A stretch of DNA of 64,000 nucleotides from DATIHQ01 sp035480535 (GTDB lineage: Bacteria > Chlamydiota > Chlamydiia > Chlamydiales > SM23-39): assembly GCA_035480535.1 (NCBI GenBank), contig DATIHQ010000001.1:1-64000 (forward strand), in the 5' to 3' direction. The first letter of the stretch is position 1, and the number at the start of each line of letters is the position of its first letter. The position numbers and the translations under genes were made by a program. The notes beneath the pieces were generated by a model, which searched no databases, was not told the DNA's origin, and saw only the letters and a list, made by a program, of their open reading frames with translations. This document shows positions 8,629 through 18,188 of the stretch, one piece after another.

Positions 8629-10188
8629 TTAAGATGCGGCGATTGTGTAGCGGCTTTGGGGGGAGGGGCTCGACTGGGATTGATGGAAATGGAACCCGCC
8701 AATCGCATTGATTTGAACGCCGCTGAGATGAGGTTTACAAAGAAAAGCGTGGTTGTAGTGATAGATAGGAGCCAAGGGCATATCGTCGAGAAAGAGCGAT
8801 TCGGCTTGGGTAAGAATTTTCTTTCGTTCAACGGGGTTGGCTTCGCAGGATGAAAGATTTAGGAGTTCATTGAAGCGGGGGTTTTCATAGCCAGGTAAGT
8901 TTTTGGGAAGAGAGCGGCTTTTAAACCTCTCGAAAATACTCATCGGGTCGTTAAATTGGGCCAGCCAATAGGCAAGACCCAAGCTATATTTGCCTTTATT
9001 AAATCTCTGGATAAAAGAGTTATAATCGCAGCTTTCCAGCCGCACCTTGAATCCAAGAACTCGTTTCCATTGTTCTTGCAAAGTATCCACAATTTTTCTG
9101 TTCAAGGGACTGGAAACAAAGGTGAGGGTCAAGTTATTTAAGAATAATCGGATCGCTAAGTCGGGATCTCCTTCCTCTTCAAGCTCTTGAAGACCCTCAT
9201 TCAGATGTTTTCTGGCCAAATTCTCATCAAATCCAGGGAAAAGAGGCGTGTTTTCATTTTGAGTGAGGGTGGGTGGAAGGCAGCGAGTAGCCGGAATCTC
9301 ATTTAGGCGAGTCACTTGCTCAACAATGAAGTGGCGGTCGATCGCATAGGAAAAGGCTTTTCGAATATTTTGGTTATGGAAGGGATATTGATGGGTATTA
9401 AAAGAGCAAAATACAGTTCCTCCCATTGGGAAAAATTTCAATATTCCCTCTTGGGCGTAAGGGTTGAGCGATTCAAGAGGAAGCGAACAGAGGATGACGG
9501 AAACAAGGTCCAGCTCATCTTGATCAAAGAGTTGTAAAACAGAGTGGGGATTATTGATGATGCTGATATGAATCGAATCCAAAGTTACATTTTTGGCATC
9601 CCAATAGAGAGGATTCTTCTCACAAATGATCTCACATTTGGGTTTCCATTTGGCAATTTTGAAGGCTCCGCTGGTCACGAGTTCATGGACAGGGGCGTTT
9701 TCCCACTGTCCATTTTTCGTTTCGATGTGTTTGGGAATCGGACAAAAATTACAAAATGAAAGGAGGACAAGAAAATAAGAGGTAGGGTGATGAAGCTCGA
9801 TCTCCAAGGTCGTATCGTCGAGGGCACGGATGCCCACTTCATCGAGAGGAACCAATCCCGAAGAGGCCGCCTCCGCATTTTTGATGGGAAAAAAAAGCTG
9901 GGGGGAAAGACAGGGGAATTTCGGGTCTAAGCCTTTCAACCAAGAGTAGGCAAAATCATGCGCTGTCAGAGGATGTCCATCGCTCCAATAGGCTTCTCTT
10001 AAATGGAATCGATAGGTTTTTTGATCTGGGGAAATCTCGACCGATTCGGCCAAAGCCAGTTCGGGCTCTCCATTGGGTTTGAGCCTTGTGAGAGCATCAT
10101 AGATCAAAGAAAGAAAGGTGGAGGTGATTTGGTCTCCATTCTTTCGAGGATCGATCGTTAGGGGGTCGATGCTAAAACAGGTACGCAT
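8629..10188 (-). CDS. OppA-like protein lacking a signal peptide (copy 2)
   Basis: 519 residues, clearly the same family as its neighbours (TIDPRKNGDQITSTFLSLIY, YWSDGHPLTAHDFAYSWLKG, IRKAFSYAIDRHFI). The frame starts directly at the position matching residue 27 of copy 1. Upstream in frame come only seven codons and then a TAG (10210-10212), so no signal peptide or lipobox can be encoded. The other two frames show no hydrophobic leader either. AAAAGG 5-6 nt before the ATG could serve as ribosome binding site. Either the leader was lost by deletion between paralogues, or the product is cytosolic. The body has no internal stop, so the loss may be recent or the protein still useful. Confidence 0.8.
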   Translation of the reverse strand: MRTCFSIDPLTIDPRKNGDQITSTFLSLIYDALTRLKPNGEPELALAESVEISPDQKTYRFHLREAYWSDGHPLTAHDFAYSWLKGLDPKFPCLSPQLFFPIKNAEAASSGLVPLDEVGIRALDDTTLEIELHHPTSYFLVLLSFCNFCPIPKHIETKNGQWENAPVHELVTSGAFKIAKWKPKCEIICEKNPLYWDAKNVTLDSIHISIINNPHSVLQLFDQDELDLVSVILCSLPLESLNPYAQEGILKFFPMGGTVFCSFNTHQYPFHNQNIRKAFSYAIDRHFIVEQVTRLNEIPATRCLPPTLTQNENTPLFPGFDENLARKHLNEGLQELEEEGDPDLAIRLFLNNLTLTFVSSPLNRKIVDTLQEQWKRVLGFKVRLESCDYNSFIQRFNKGKYSLGLAYWLAQFNDPMSIFERFKSRSLPKNLPGYENPRFNELLNLSSCEANPVERKKILTQAESLFLDDMPLAPIYHYNHAFLCKPHLSGVQINAIGGFHFHQSQSSPSPQSRYTIAAS

Positions 10189-10261
10189 AGGGGCCTTTTC
10201 TAATAAGCTCTAACCTTATACGGATTTCGGAGATTCGGTTAAAGAAAATCTTGCGTCAGAT

Positions 10262-11773
10262 TTAAAGTTTTTTAAGATGTGCTCTTTCAAATAGGATGCC
10301 GCCGCTGCAAGTGGTGGCCATTTTTGAGAGGCGTTTTCCATTGAGACTTGGATTGCTCCAATGATAAATAGGCGCGATCGCCATTTCTTCCGCAAATAGA
10401 GCTTCCGCTCTTTCCAAGAGCTCCATTCTTTTTAACTCGTCGCTCGTTTCTGAGGCAGCGTCGAGTAAATGGATAAACTCTTGGTTTTCCCACCCAGGAT
10501 AATTTTTTACATTTTTTCGGCTTTTGAAGCGATCCAAAATATTGATGGGATCGTGAAATTGGGCAATCCAAGAAGCCAAAGAGAGCTGATACTCTCTTTT
10601 CTGCAGATTTTGCATATGCGTTTTCACATCGATCGACTCGAGTGCGACCGAAACTCCCAATACCTCTTTCCATTGTTTTTGCAAGGCCAAGGCCAGCCTT
10701 TTTTCCGTCTGGCCTGGTTTGTAGAATAGCGTTAAGGGTCCTATCTCGCCCAGCTCATCGACTGCCTTTTTATAATACTCACGAGCCATTTCAGGATCGA
10801 AAGTTGGAAATAATGCCTTATTTTTGCCATTGAACAGAGAAGGGGGAAGGGGACGGGTGGCGAGAAGTTGGCCGCAAAGCGCGACGTGATCGACGATTTC
10901 TGCCCGATCTATGGCATAGGAAAAAGCCTTTCGGAGATTTTCATTCTGGAAGGGAAAGGTCTCTGTGTTAAACGTGCAAAATGTCGTGGCGGCCATCGGA
11001 ATGAAATGGAGCTCGCCCCGTTTTTGCAGAGATTCAAGTGCATCGGGAGGGATGGGAGAAAAGGGACCTCCCAGCCAATCGAGCTCCCCCCGTTCAAACA
11101 GATGAAAAGCGGTCATTTCATCGGGGATGATGCCAATATGGATCTCATCGAGAAAGACCCCTTTTGGATTCCAGAACCGTTCATTTTTAACCAATGCAAT
11201 TTCCCCATTGGGGACAATCCGGTCAATCCGGAAGGGGCCGTTCGAGGCGCTCTCTTTAAAAGGAAGAAAAAGGGGAAAGGCAGTTAAAGAGAGAAAATAG
11301 GGAGTGGGTCTTTCCAGCTCAACCTGGAGAGTCAACTCATCGAGTGCTTTAATCCCCACCTCGCTTAAAGGAACTGTTCCCATCCTGGCCTTTTCTCCAT
11401 TTTTGATCGGATAGAGCAGGTAGGCGCATAGAGAGGGAAACGTTGGCTCGAGGATTGTTTTCCATGAATTTTCAAAGTCGAAAGCGGTGACAGGTGTTCC
11501 ATCGGTCCAAACTGAAGGGCGCAAATGAAAGGTATAGAGTTTTCCATCGGCAGAAACCTCAACCGCCTCAGCTAAGGCCAGCTCAAACGATCCATTGGCA
11601 TCGCATCGAGTCAACCCCTCATAAATCAAGCAGATGAGAGTGGAGGAGGTGAAGTCGCCACTTTTACGCGGATCGAGAGTAGCGGGATGATTATTGAATG
11701 AAATCCTTAACTGTTGAGGAGGAGTCGAGGAGGTGCAGGCGGCCAGTAGAAAAAGAAATATAATAAATTTCAT
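10262..11773 (-). CDS. oppA: OppA-like oligopeptide-binding lipoprotein (copy 3)
   Basis: 503 residues, first gene of the tandem trio. MKFIIFLFLLAAC is a short lipoprotein signal with LAAC as lipobox (Cys13). It carries the family landmarks TLDPRKSGDF, VWTDGTPVTAFDFENSWKTI and LRKAFSYAIDRAEI. It is shorter than copy 1 and lacks part of the segment after the third landmark, so specificity may differ. The start is 75 bp from a divergent gene at 11849, and that gap presumably holds the promoter. Confidence 0.9.
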   Translation of the reverse strand: MKFIIFLFLLAACTSSTPPQQLRISFNNHPATLDPRKSGDFTSSTLICLIYEGLTRCDANGSFELALAEAVEVSADGKLYTFHLRPSVWTDGTPVTAFDFENSWKTILEPTFPSLCAYLLYPIKNGEKARMGTVPLSEVGIKALDELTLQVELERPTPYFLSLTAFPLFLPFKESASNGPFRIDRIVPNGEIALVKNERFWNPKGVFLDEIHIGIIPDEMTAFHLFERGELDWLGGPFSPIPPDALESLQKRGELHFIPMAATTFCTFNTETFPFQNENLRKAFSYAIDRAEIVDHVALCGQLLATRPLPPSLFNGKNKALFPTFDPEMAREYYKKAVDELGEIGPLTLFYKPGQTEKRLALALQKQWKEVLGVSVALESIDVKTHMQNLQKREYQLSLASWIAQFHDPINILDRFKSRKNVKNYPGWENQEFIHLLDAASETSDELKRMELLERAEALFAEEMAIAPIYHWSNPSLNGKRLSKMATTCSGGILFERAHLKKL

Positions 11774-11848
11774 GGGGAACCATTAAACTACCTTCGACTT
11801 GTAAAAGTAAAGGGATTCCAGTAAGGTGACCCTTAGAGGCCAGGTAGG

Positions 11849-12277
11849 ATGCGTATGACTTATCTCAAGAGTTTGTTTTTCAATTTCTTAGTTGTTTTTT
11901 TCGCCAACCATATTTTGCCGGGGATCGAGGTGGTCAATCAGACCAAACTCCCCAATTTTGGCGGAGATTTCCCTTTTGCGCTCGCCCTAGGCTTTTTAAA
12001 CTCGCTGATTTATCCCGTCTTAAAACTCCTGAACCAGCTGACGATGCTCCGGATTGCCATGGTTGCCCTCATCCTCAACTTTGCTGTCTATGCCCTTTTG
12101 AAGCTCTTTTCATTTGTGGGGATCCAAATTCAGACGGTGGAAGGGTATATTTTTGCCTCTGCTGCTGTGGCGTTGGGAAGCTTCATAACCAACTTCCTTG
12201 AATTCAAGCGCCATCACCCACATAAAGCTCATATTGAACCTCTTCATAAGTCTCATACCGAGCATCCCCATTCATGA
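11849..12277 (+). CDS. small membrane protein of the phage holin family 4 type (1)
   Basis: 142 residues with four hydrophobic segments (about residues 7-24, 42-62, 66-88 and 98-114) and a His-rich tail (HHPHKAHIEPLHKSHTEHPH). The pattern NFLVVFFANHILPGIEV followed by ALGFLNSLIYPVLKLL matches the YvlD-like/phage-holin-4 family of four-helix inner-membrane proteins of unknown function. The ATG at 11855 is an alternative start. It overlaps the next gene by four bases (ATGA) and forms a paralogous pair with it. Confidence 0.8.
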   Translation: MRMTYLKSLFFNFLVVFFANHILPGIEVVNQTKLPNFGGDFPFALALGFLNSLIYPVLKLLNQLTMLRIAMVALILNFAVYALLKLFSFVGIQIQTVEGYIFASAAVALGSFITNFLEFKRHHPHKAHIEPLHKSHTEHPHS

Positions 12278-12648
12278 GTTATTTCCGCAACTTCCTGCTC
12301 ATTTTCCTCGTCGTATTTTTCATCGATCGGGTGGCTCCGGGGGTGGAGATTTCATCTTTTGAGCAAGTGCCCAACATTGGGGCGGACATTTTCTTCTCGG
12401 CCATTGTTGGATTTCTCAATGCGTCGGTCTTTCCCTTCTATGCGATTTTCGAGATCAAAGTGACGAAACTCAAAATAGCAATCGCTACCTTCATCATTAG
12501 TTTTGGAGCGTTCCTTCTCATTGCGATCATTCCATTCGGCGTCCGTGTCGTCAGCGCATGGGGAGTGATCATTGGCGGGCTCGTCGTCTGGGCCGTGGCC
12601 TTTGTGGGGAATTATTTAGAGTGGCAAAGAGACACGAAAGGCTCATAG
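12274..12648 (+). CDS. small membrane protein of the phage holin family 4 type (2)
   Basis: 124 residues, paralogue of the preceding gene with the same four membrane segments and shared pattern: NFLLIFLVVFFIDRVAPGVEI, then GFLNASVFPF. The His-rich tail is absent. It starts inside the stop of the first copy (ATGA), so the two are translationally coupled and may form a heteromer. Family function is unknown. The TAG stop at 12646-12648 is followed directly by repeat B2. Confidence 0.8.
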   Translation: MSYFRNFLLIFLVVFFIDRVAPGVEISSFEQVPNIGADIFFSAIVGFLNASVFPFYAIFEIKVTKLKIAIATFIISFGAFLLIAIIPFGVRVVSAWGVIIGGLVVWAVAFVGNYLEWQRDTKGS

Positions 12649-12767
12649 CCCCGCGGGGGGAAGCCCCCGCACCCCCATTTAAATTGCACGGATGACAGGA
12701 TAGTCAGGATAAGGAAAGAAAATTATATTTTTTATCCTGTCCATCCTGTCATCCGTGCTAATTTTTT
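12649..12767. repeat. palindromic element, family B copy 2
   Basis: Arms 12687-12712 and 12732-12757 form an inverted repeat (CACGGATGACAGGATAGTCA and its near complement), preceded by a GC-rich hairpin GGGGGAAGCCCCC. The element fills the whole gap between two convergent stop codons and could form a long hairpin ending transcription from both sides. It is the same family as 1272-1437 but lacks the outer ACCACCGAG arms. Confidence 0.88.
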
Positions 12768-13712
12768 TTATTTGGCGGTGAAGAGATAGGCTAGGTTGCT
12801 GCGGAGCGACCAGGCTTTTAGGAAATCTTGCAGGGTGTAGGAGACGAAGGTCGATTCGTTGTCCGGCGCGGCGGGGTCGATGGCGAGGACTCGGTTGTTG
12901 TCGTAGCCAATGATGCAGACGAGATGACCTGAGGTGTAGACGCGGGGGGCGCCCCGGATGGGGCCTTTGATACTCACGACTACGGGGTGGTTTTTTGCGA
13001 GGTATGAGTGGAGTGCGGTAAAGTTGTTGAGCCGCGCGACGTGAACGCGATAGAGGCCGTTGAGATGCTGGTAGGCTTCCGCTGTATTCAAGATCCAGTT
13101 TCCATAGATATCAAATTCGTCATCATGGCTGCGGCTGGCAAAGTGGAGAGGATGGATTGCGTGTTTGCGAAGGAGATAGTTGATGGCGGTCGAAGTTGAG
13201 GTGGGCGAACACATGTCTTTATTGCGGGGATGATCGAGAATTATTTGCGATTGCCGCGGAACATTGGGGAGAAGGATGGGCGATAGGGATGGAGTGGGTT
13301 GAATAGAGAGAGAGGATAGGTCGGAGAGGCAGACGTAGAGGGAATCGAGATGCTGGAGCGTGGCGCCTTCTTCTGCAATGATTTTGACTCGGAGCGAGTC
13401 GCAATGGCCTGTTTTTGGCTGAATGGCATCTTGATAGGTTTCTGCAAAGGAATCAATGGGCGCCGTTTTAAAGGTTTTTTGGGTGAGAGGTGTCCATTCG
13501 GCGTATTTGAGCCACGGAGACCAAGATTGTTGGTGTAGGGAAATGTAGAGAGTCCATTTCCCCTTTTCAGGGCGAAGCCCATTCCAGGAAACAATCGCCT
13601 CATTAAATGGACGAACTGTTTCCAAGTTCCAAACGAACTCATTTTCCTTCAGATTTGAAAGAATTCGCTCGTGAGTTGTTGAGAAATCAACGGTTCTTTT
13701 TACAAATTGCAA
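12768..13712 (-). CDS. C39-like cysteine peptidase with N-terminal beta domain
   Basis: 314 residues. The C-terminal half is a C39_2-type papain-fold domain with a visible triad: Cys168 in KDMCSPTS, His263 in SGHLVCIIGYD and Asp279 in VLAIDP. The first 130 residues form a beta-rich domain (IVSWNGLRPEKGKWTLYISL) like those found ahead of such peptidases. No signal peptide is visible, and the only available start is a TTG at 13712, because an in-frame TAA lies seven codons upstream. The start is therefore doubtful and the N-terminus may be truncated. Substrate unknown; the family cleaves peptides or processes precursors. Confidence 0.75.
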   Translation of the reverse strand: MQFVKRTVDFSTTHERILSNLKENEFVWNLETVRPFNEAIVSWNGLRPEKGKWTLYISLHQQSWSPWLKYAEWTPLTQKTFKTAPIDSFAETYQDAIQPKTGHCDSLRVKIIAEEGATLQHLDSLYVCLSDLSSLSIQPTPSLSPILLPNVPRQSQIILDHPRNKDMCSPTSTSTAINYLLRKHAIHPLHFASRSHDDEFDIYGNWILNTAEAYQHLNGLYRVHVARLNNFTALHSYLAKNHPVVVSIKGPIRGAPRVYTSGHLVCIIGYDNNRVLAIDPAAPDNESTFVSYTLQDFLKAWSLRSNLAYLFTAK

Positions 13713-13873
13713 TTCGTTTCTGGCGCCTAGTGTTTAAAGGAGAATTTTTCACTTTATCATCGCCTGGGGGAACGAGTATACAACAAGTTGCTAAAACCTT
13801 GGGACCGCTCTGTTTTCCTTGCATAAGCCTATCGTTAAAAAAAGATCAAGCAAAGGGCAAAGTCAAATTAAGG

Positions 13874-15016
13874 TCAAGAGGAAATTTTTTGTGGTTTGAA
13901 ACCAATGAAGGCAAGAAGGAAGGCAATGGCCGCCAGAAAATAAAAAAGGCCCGCAGAGCCGAGGAAACTCATCGCAACGGGGGCCATGAGAGGCCCAGCA
14001 ATGGCGCCCATTCCATAAGAGAGAACAAAACCGCCTGTTGCGGCAATGATTTGATTCTCCTGCACCTTCTCGCAAGTGTAGGCCATGCTGAGAGGATAAA
14101 GAGTGAAAGAAAATCCCCCAAAACACCAGGCAAGCGGGAAGAGAAGGAGGGGAGAGAGCTGTTCCATTTGGGCAATCGCGAGGCCAAAAAGAGCGGTGAG
14201 TAAACTCATAATATTCAAAACGCGTCTTCGATTTCCTTTGTCAGCCCAATGTCCAATCGGCCACTGCAGACTCAATCCTCCGAAGATGAGAATGGCCATA
14301 AAAGTTCCCACTTCTGAAATGGTCATTCCATTTTCTCGAGCATAGATAGGGGCAAGCCCATAGATGACCGCGAGGAGCATGCCAGAAATGATGCCTCCCA
14401 TAAATCCAAGGGGAGAAATCCGGAAAAGTTGAAAGAGGTTGAGCTGAACTGGTTCCGAGACCGGTTTAGGTTGCGGCAATTTCATGAGCGTCACGGGCAG
14501 GATGGAAAGAGCGGAAAGAAACGCTGTGATGAAGAAAGGGTAAATTCCTTTGGGATCAGAGAGATTAATGAGAAATTGACCGAGTGAAAGGGCTCCATAA
14601 AAAACAGCCAAGTAAACGGAGAGAATTTTTCCCCGCATATTGGCGGGGCTTTGGATCAGAAGCCAGCTCTCAATGACGATGAAGATCCCCGCTGTGCAGA
14701 TGCCGCCGATAAAGCGAAGAAAACTCCAAAACCAGGGATTCACCCAAATTGCCTGGAGTAGGACGACGAGGGTGATCAGAATCGCAAAAATAACAAAAGA
14801 ACGGGCATGTCCCTGTTTTGAGATCAATTGATCGATCCGGAGAGAACCCACTAAAATTCCCAAATAAAGGGCTGAAATGACGATCCCAATGACCTCTGGA
14901 GAATGCCCTTCAAGTTCTAAGCGGATGGATACAAAGGTGTTAAAGAGACCGCTTGCTAAAATGAGAAGGGCCAGACTGAAGAGAGGGGCGAAGAGGGAGC
15001 GAATCAGGGCAAGCAT
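13874..15016 (-). CDS. MFS permease
   Basis: 380 residues, twelve predicted membrane helices. It belongs to the major facilitator superfamily and looks closest to the YcaD-like branch: LALLILASGLFNTFVSIRLE in helix 1, GILVGSLRIDQLISKQGHAR at the helix 2-3 loop, and WPIGHWADKGNRRRVL at the equivalent loop of the second half. The ATG at 15016 is chosen because AAGGTGAGG lies six bases upstream and the first helix begins directly after it. An ATG at 15073 would add 19 residues without a binding site. Substrate unknown. Confidence 0.88.
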   Translation of the reverse strand: MLALIRSLFAPLFSLALLILASGLFNTFVSIRLELEGHSPEVIGIVISALYLGILVGSLRIDQLISKQGHARSFVIFAILITLVVLLQAIWVNPWFWSFLRFIGGICTAGIFIVIESWLLIQSPANMRGKILSVYLAVFYGALSLGQFLINLSDPKGIYPFFITAFLSALSILPVTLMKLPQPKPVSEPVQLNLFQLFRISPLGFMGGIISGMLLAVIYGLAPIYARENGMTISEVGTFMAILIFGGLSLQWPIGHWADKGNRRRVLNIMSLLTALFGLAIAQMEQLSPLLLFPLAWCFGGFSFTLYPLSMAYTCEKVQENQIIAATGGFVLSYGMGAIAGPLMAPVAMSFLGSAGLFYFLAAIAFLLAFIGFKPQKISS

Positions 15017-15115
15017 GTCGGGCCTCACCTTTATGGTGGCTGAATAGGCCATTTTTCTAGTACAAAAATCCATAAGTTATTGATTGTTAATAATATAACA
15101 AAGTAATAATTCAAA

Positions 15116-15144
15116 TTGAAACAAAATAGTAATAAAGTTAATAA
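15116..15144 (+). promoter_or_regulatory. predicted sigma70-type promoter
   Basis: TTGAAA (15116-15121), 17-bp spacer, TAATAA (15139-15144), in a strikingly AT-rich stretch (15074-15175) upstream of the 729-residue gene starting at 15176. Confidence 0.45.
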
Positions 15145-15175
15145 TAATAATAGATTCTAATTTACGGATAATTAT

Positions 15176-17365
15176 ATGATTCCAAAGGTAAAAGAATTAA
15201 TTGGCGTTCAGGACGCGATGGATAACCTCGCAGCCATCGTGGGGATCAACATGGAGAATCCCCCTCCGATTGGAATCATTAAAAAGCACCGGATCGTTAC
15301 GGATGAAGAGGAATTTGGCCCTCAAAATGTGCAATGGCTCAGCGCTGAGGGGAGCGAATCGATTTTAGATATTTTGGACGCCACCTATCGATCGATTCAC
15401 AATCATCTTCTGACCCTCTATGAAAATCCCGAAATGAATTGGGACAATGAAAAAACCCGGAAGGGGATCGCCGCCATGATGTCTCTTGTCGGTGAATCAG
15501 CTCAAAAGATCGAAACCTATCTCATCTATCGCCTCGGAAGACCTCTCGCAACAAAAATTGCCGATCGGGATGAATTCAAAGCGCTCCAGTATTTCTATAC
15601 GCAGCGATTCGTGAAGAAGTTCAAGCAAGGCGTAGAGGGAGAAGAGGCTTGGAAAGAAGAATGGGAAGAGAATGAAGAGGCCGCTTCACTGGATGTTTCT
15701 AAGACAGGTTTAAAGGATTTTGAAACGGTGCGCCGCGATCAGGAATATGAGCTTTTCTACATCCGCAATGAAGAGGGAAAATCCTATTTCAATGCAGAGC
15801 TCTTAAGAAACATTAAATTGACCTGTGATTTTGAAGCGGAAGGGGAAGAATTTGAAGAAGATCCTCTCTTGAAAGTGCGCGCCATGCAAGATCGCGACGT
15901 TCTCGGCTCTGCAGGACAAATCTTGGGAGAGTGTCATTCAGCGATAGTCGATTTTTATAAGATCTTTCAGAAGCTTCCTGAAAACGAATTGGCCCACTCT
16001 CTGAGTTTGTCGCTTCTCGCCCTATTTCTAGCGGCCAATCCTCGTCATCTTTTGCAAAACACCAATGGAAAAAGCTGCCTCCAATATTTTGATGATTTCC
16101 ATCGCTATTTACGCCGCACCATGAAAACTTCCGAATATCAAAAAATGATCGCCTATCCCCCAGATAAAGGGGATAAAACAGCCTATTTCCTCCTCTACCT
16201 CACTCATTCGCTTTCCCGCGCCCTTTTCTATCGAACAGGTGGGATCAGACAAGAGTCAATCGGCCTGATCCATCGCACCATGCGAAGAGGGGAGGAGATC
16301 AAGCAAAAAGGGAAAGAAAAGCTGTTGAAAGGGGAGACGATTTGGAATCAATTTCTTCTCGACGATGAAAAATTGCGCACGCTGCTCAATCAATTTCCCA
16401 ATGGGCCTCTCTTTAAAATCCTCGATCTGATCCGAGAGGAGCAAGATGAAGATACGATCATCCCCTTCGATCCCATTGGACAAGGCAATTTGCCCAGCCG
16501 TATTTTTGAGATCAATTACCGCGACCATAAAATCGACGTCCTCCGCATTCCCTCTCCCATGCGCCAATCCTATATCCACAAAGTGGAAATCCTCGATGAA
16601 TTCCGTGGACTTCTCCGCTCCTATGCCATCGATCAGACGCCTAAAAGACACCTCATGGTCAATTTACACGATCGCACTTCCTGGAAAGAATACGCCCGCA
16701 GCCGCGCCCTGGAAGAGCTCCATAAAAATGCGGAATTCACACAGCAAATCATCACCATCACCCTACCCAAGGCAACCGACTTTTACTATCAGAACAATGA
16801 ATATCTAAATATGAACAGCGCCGAAGATTTCATCCTCGCCTTCAGAGCGCAGCTAGCCGCTCCGCAAGAGTGTGGCTTTTTCCTCCCCATTTCTCCCAAA
16901 GAACTGATCCACTTCACGGAAGGCGCCCTTCCCCTCATCCACGAACATTTTTTCCATCACAAAAACAGCCTGACGCGCCGCAACCGAGAAGATTTCATCG
17001 AGATCTTCTACCAATTCCTCATCCTCAAGTGCATCGATCTTCTCCACCCCCACTCTCTCAGTTTTACCTGTAAAGATGCCATTGACACAGGCGCAGCGGA
17101 GCAGGCGACGTTCTATGGATTTATGCAGCTTCTTACATCTAATTTTTCTCAGAAAGAGGAGCAAGATTTTCTTCGCTGGCAGCTCTACACGCCGGCTCTT
17201 TTCATTCGGGAAAGAGCGATCGACTCAGAGCGGCTCAACCGCGCCATCTCTGCCCTCGAGCGCCTCGATGGCGAAATGGCTGAGAGAGGGAAAGTGATTC
17301 TTAAGGCATTTGGCGACTTCTATCATCCCCAAACGTTCAAGACACTTGGCGTGAAACATCTCTAA
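15176..17365 (+). CDS. large cytosolic hypothetical protein
   Basis: 729 residues, soluble, predicted mainly alpha-helical, no signal peptide and no membrane segment. An acidic patch (EEAWKEEWEENEEAASLD) lies at about 157-175. Around residues 275-335 are leucine-rich helices (LSLSLLALFLAANPRHLLQ). I recognise no catalytic motif. It stands alone behind an AT-rich promoter region, unlike its operon-bound neighbours; such isolated large genes in chlamydiae are sometimes secreted effectors, but nothing here proves this. Function unknown. Confidence 0.75.
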   Translation: MIPKVKELIGVQDAMDNLAAIVGINMENPPPIGIIKKHRIVTDEEEFGPQNVQWLSAEGSESILDILDATYRSIHNHLLTLYENPEMNWDNEKTRKGIAAMMSLVGESAQKIETYLIYRLGRPLATKIADRDEFKALQYFYTQRFVKKFKQGVEGEEAWKEEWEENEEAASLDVSKTGLKDFETVRRDQEYELFYIRNEEGKSYFNAELLRNIKLTCDFEAEGEEFEEDPLLKVRAMQDRDVLGSAGQILGECHSAIVDFYKIFQKLPENELAHSLSLSLLALFLAANPRHLLQNTNGKSCLQYFDDFHRYLRRTMKTSEYQKMIAYPPDKGDKTAYFLLYLTHSLSRALFYRTGGIRQESIGLIHRTMRRGEEIKQKGKEKLLKGETIWNQFLLDDEKLRTLLNQFPNGPLFKILDLIREEQDEDTIIPFDPIGQGNLPSRIFEINYRDHKIDVLRIPSPMRQSYIHKVEILDEFRGLLRSYAIDQTPKRHLMVNLHDRTSWKEYARSRALEELHKNAEFTQQIITITLPKATDFYYQNNEYLNMNSAEDFILAFRAQLAAPQECGFFLPISPKELIHFTEGALPLIHEHFFHHKNSLTRRNREDFIEIFYQFLILKCIDLLHPHSLSFTCKDAIDTGAAEQATFYGFMQLLTSNFSQKEEQDFLRWQLYTPALFIRERAIDSERLNRAISALERLDGEMAERGKVILKAFGDFYHPQTFKTLGVKHL

Positions 17366-17383
17366 TTCATAAGTCGATTACGA

Positions 17384-17599
17384 GCTTAGGATCTGAGCCG
17401 TAATGCGAATATCAGCGCAGAGGCGCGAGACGCGCGAAGAGAGTTAGCCGCAGAGGACGAGAGGTGAGGGAAGCCCTCACACACCCAGAAAAGATATAAA
17501 ATTTGGGAGTATGAGGGCATCCCTCATCTCTGCGTTCTCCGCGGTTATCTCAGTGCTTTTCTCCGCGCTGATATTCGCATTACGGTTTCGATCCCAAGC
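17384..17599. repeat. palindromic element, family D copy 1
   Basis: Long arms, about 37 bp with a few mismatches: left from 17384 with CCGTAATGCGAATATCAGCG, right the reverse complement ending GATCCCAAGC at 17599. An inner palindrome GTGAGGGAAGCCCTCAC occurs in the left half, with a near counterpart in the right half. The element fills the gap between two convergent genes (stops at 17365 and 17634). Further copies lie at 38013, 42829 and 62171. Confidence 0.9.
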
Positions 17600-17633
17600 C
17601 TGTCTGACAAAAAATGGGCCTGTTACGATGCGA

Positions 17634-18131
17634 TTAGCTATTTAAGAGTCTGTGTTGTTCTTTTGTGAGGAGAGGGGGAAGGATAGGAGCTCTGGTTTCT
17701 CCCGGATAAGGGTATTGAGCGTACAATTCACTAAAGGTCTCTTCATCCATGAGAGGAGGACGGCTTGTCCATACCGATCTGATTGCAAAATAGGGGTCGG
17801 TATCCAATAGTTTTTGCTTGGCTGCCTTAAAATCTGCTGCTGCATTTGTCAGATTGGCGATTCGCTGGGTTTGTTGAGTGGCGGCCGTTTTCTCGGCTTC
17901 GTCAGATTCTTTGATTGCATCCAGCAACTTTTGATCTTCTTTAAAAGCTGCTTTGGAATCGCGTCGGATTTGGATGACTTGTTTCACACTCCAAACGAAA
18001 GCAACGGTCAGGGTCGCTAGGGCAACGAAGGGAGCGTAGGTCGCGAAGAGGGAGGGCGCGACTGGAGCAGGGGTAGGGGATGAGAACCAATTGATACTAT
18101 CTAATAGACGTGAGGCAATTGAGCTAAACAT
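17634..18131 (-). CDS. small single-span membrane protein, hypothetical
   Basis: 165 residues. One hydrophobic helix at about 29-50 (LFATYAPFVALATLTVAFVW) is followed by a charged, probable coiled-coil stretch (residues 55-105, rich in Lys, Glu, Ala) and a proline-rich tail. AAGGAC sits just before the ATG as binding site. No family recognised. It could be an inner- or inclusion-membrane protein; only the topology is supported. Confidence 0.65.
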   Translation of the reverse strand: MFSSIASRLLDSINWFSSPTPAPVAPSLFATYAPFVALATLTVAFVWSVKQVIQIRRDSKAAFKEDQKLLDAIKESDEAEKTAATQQTQRIANLTNAAADFKAAKQKLLDTDPYFAIRSVWTSRPPLMDEETFSELYAQYPYPGETRAPILPPLLTKEQHRLLNS

Positions 18132-18188
18132 TGGATGTCCTTTTTAGCTCAATATTATAATAGATAATTAGAAATAATTCAAGTTAAT

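Noticed and set aside
13713..13851. 45-codon minus-strand frame ahead of the C39 gene as its missing N-terminus
   Set aside because: It is in a different frame, has no signal peptide and ends inside the C39 start region; a frameshift joining the two is possible but unsupported.
13607..14203. Plus-strand frame across the C39 and MFS gene ends
   Set aside because: Overlaps two recognised genes on the opposite strand and has no family features.
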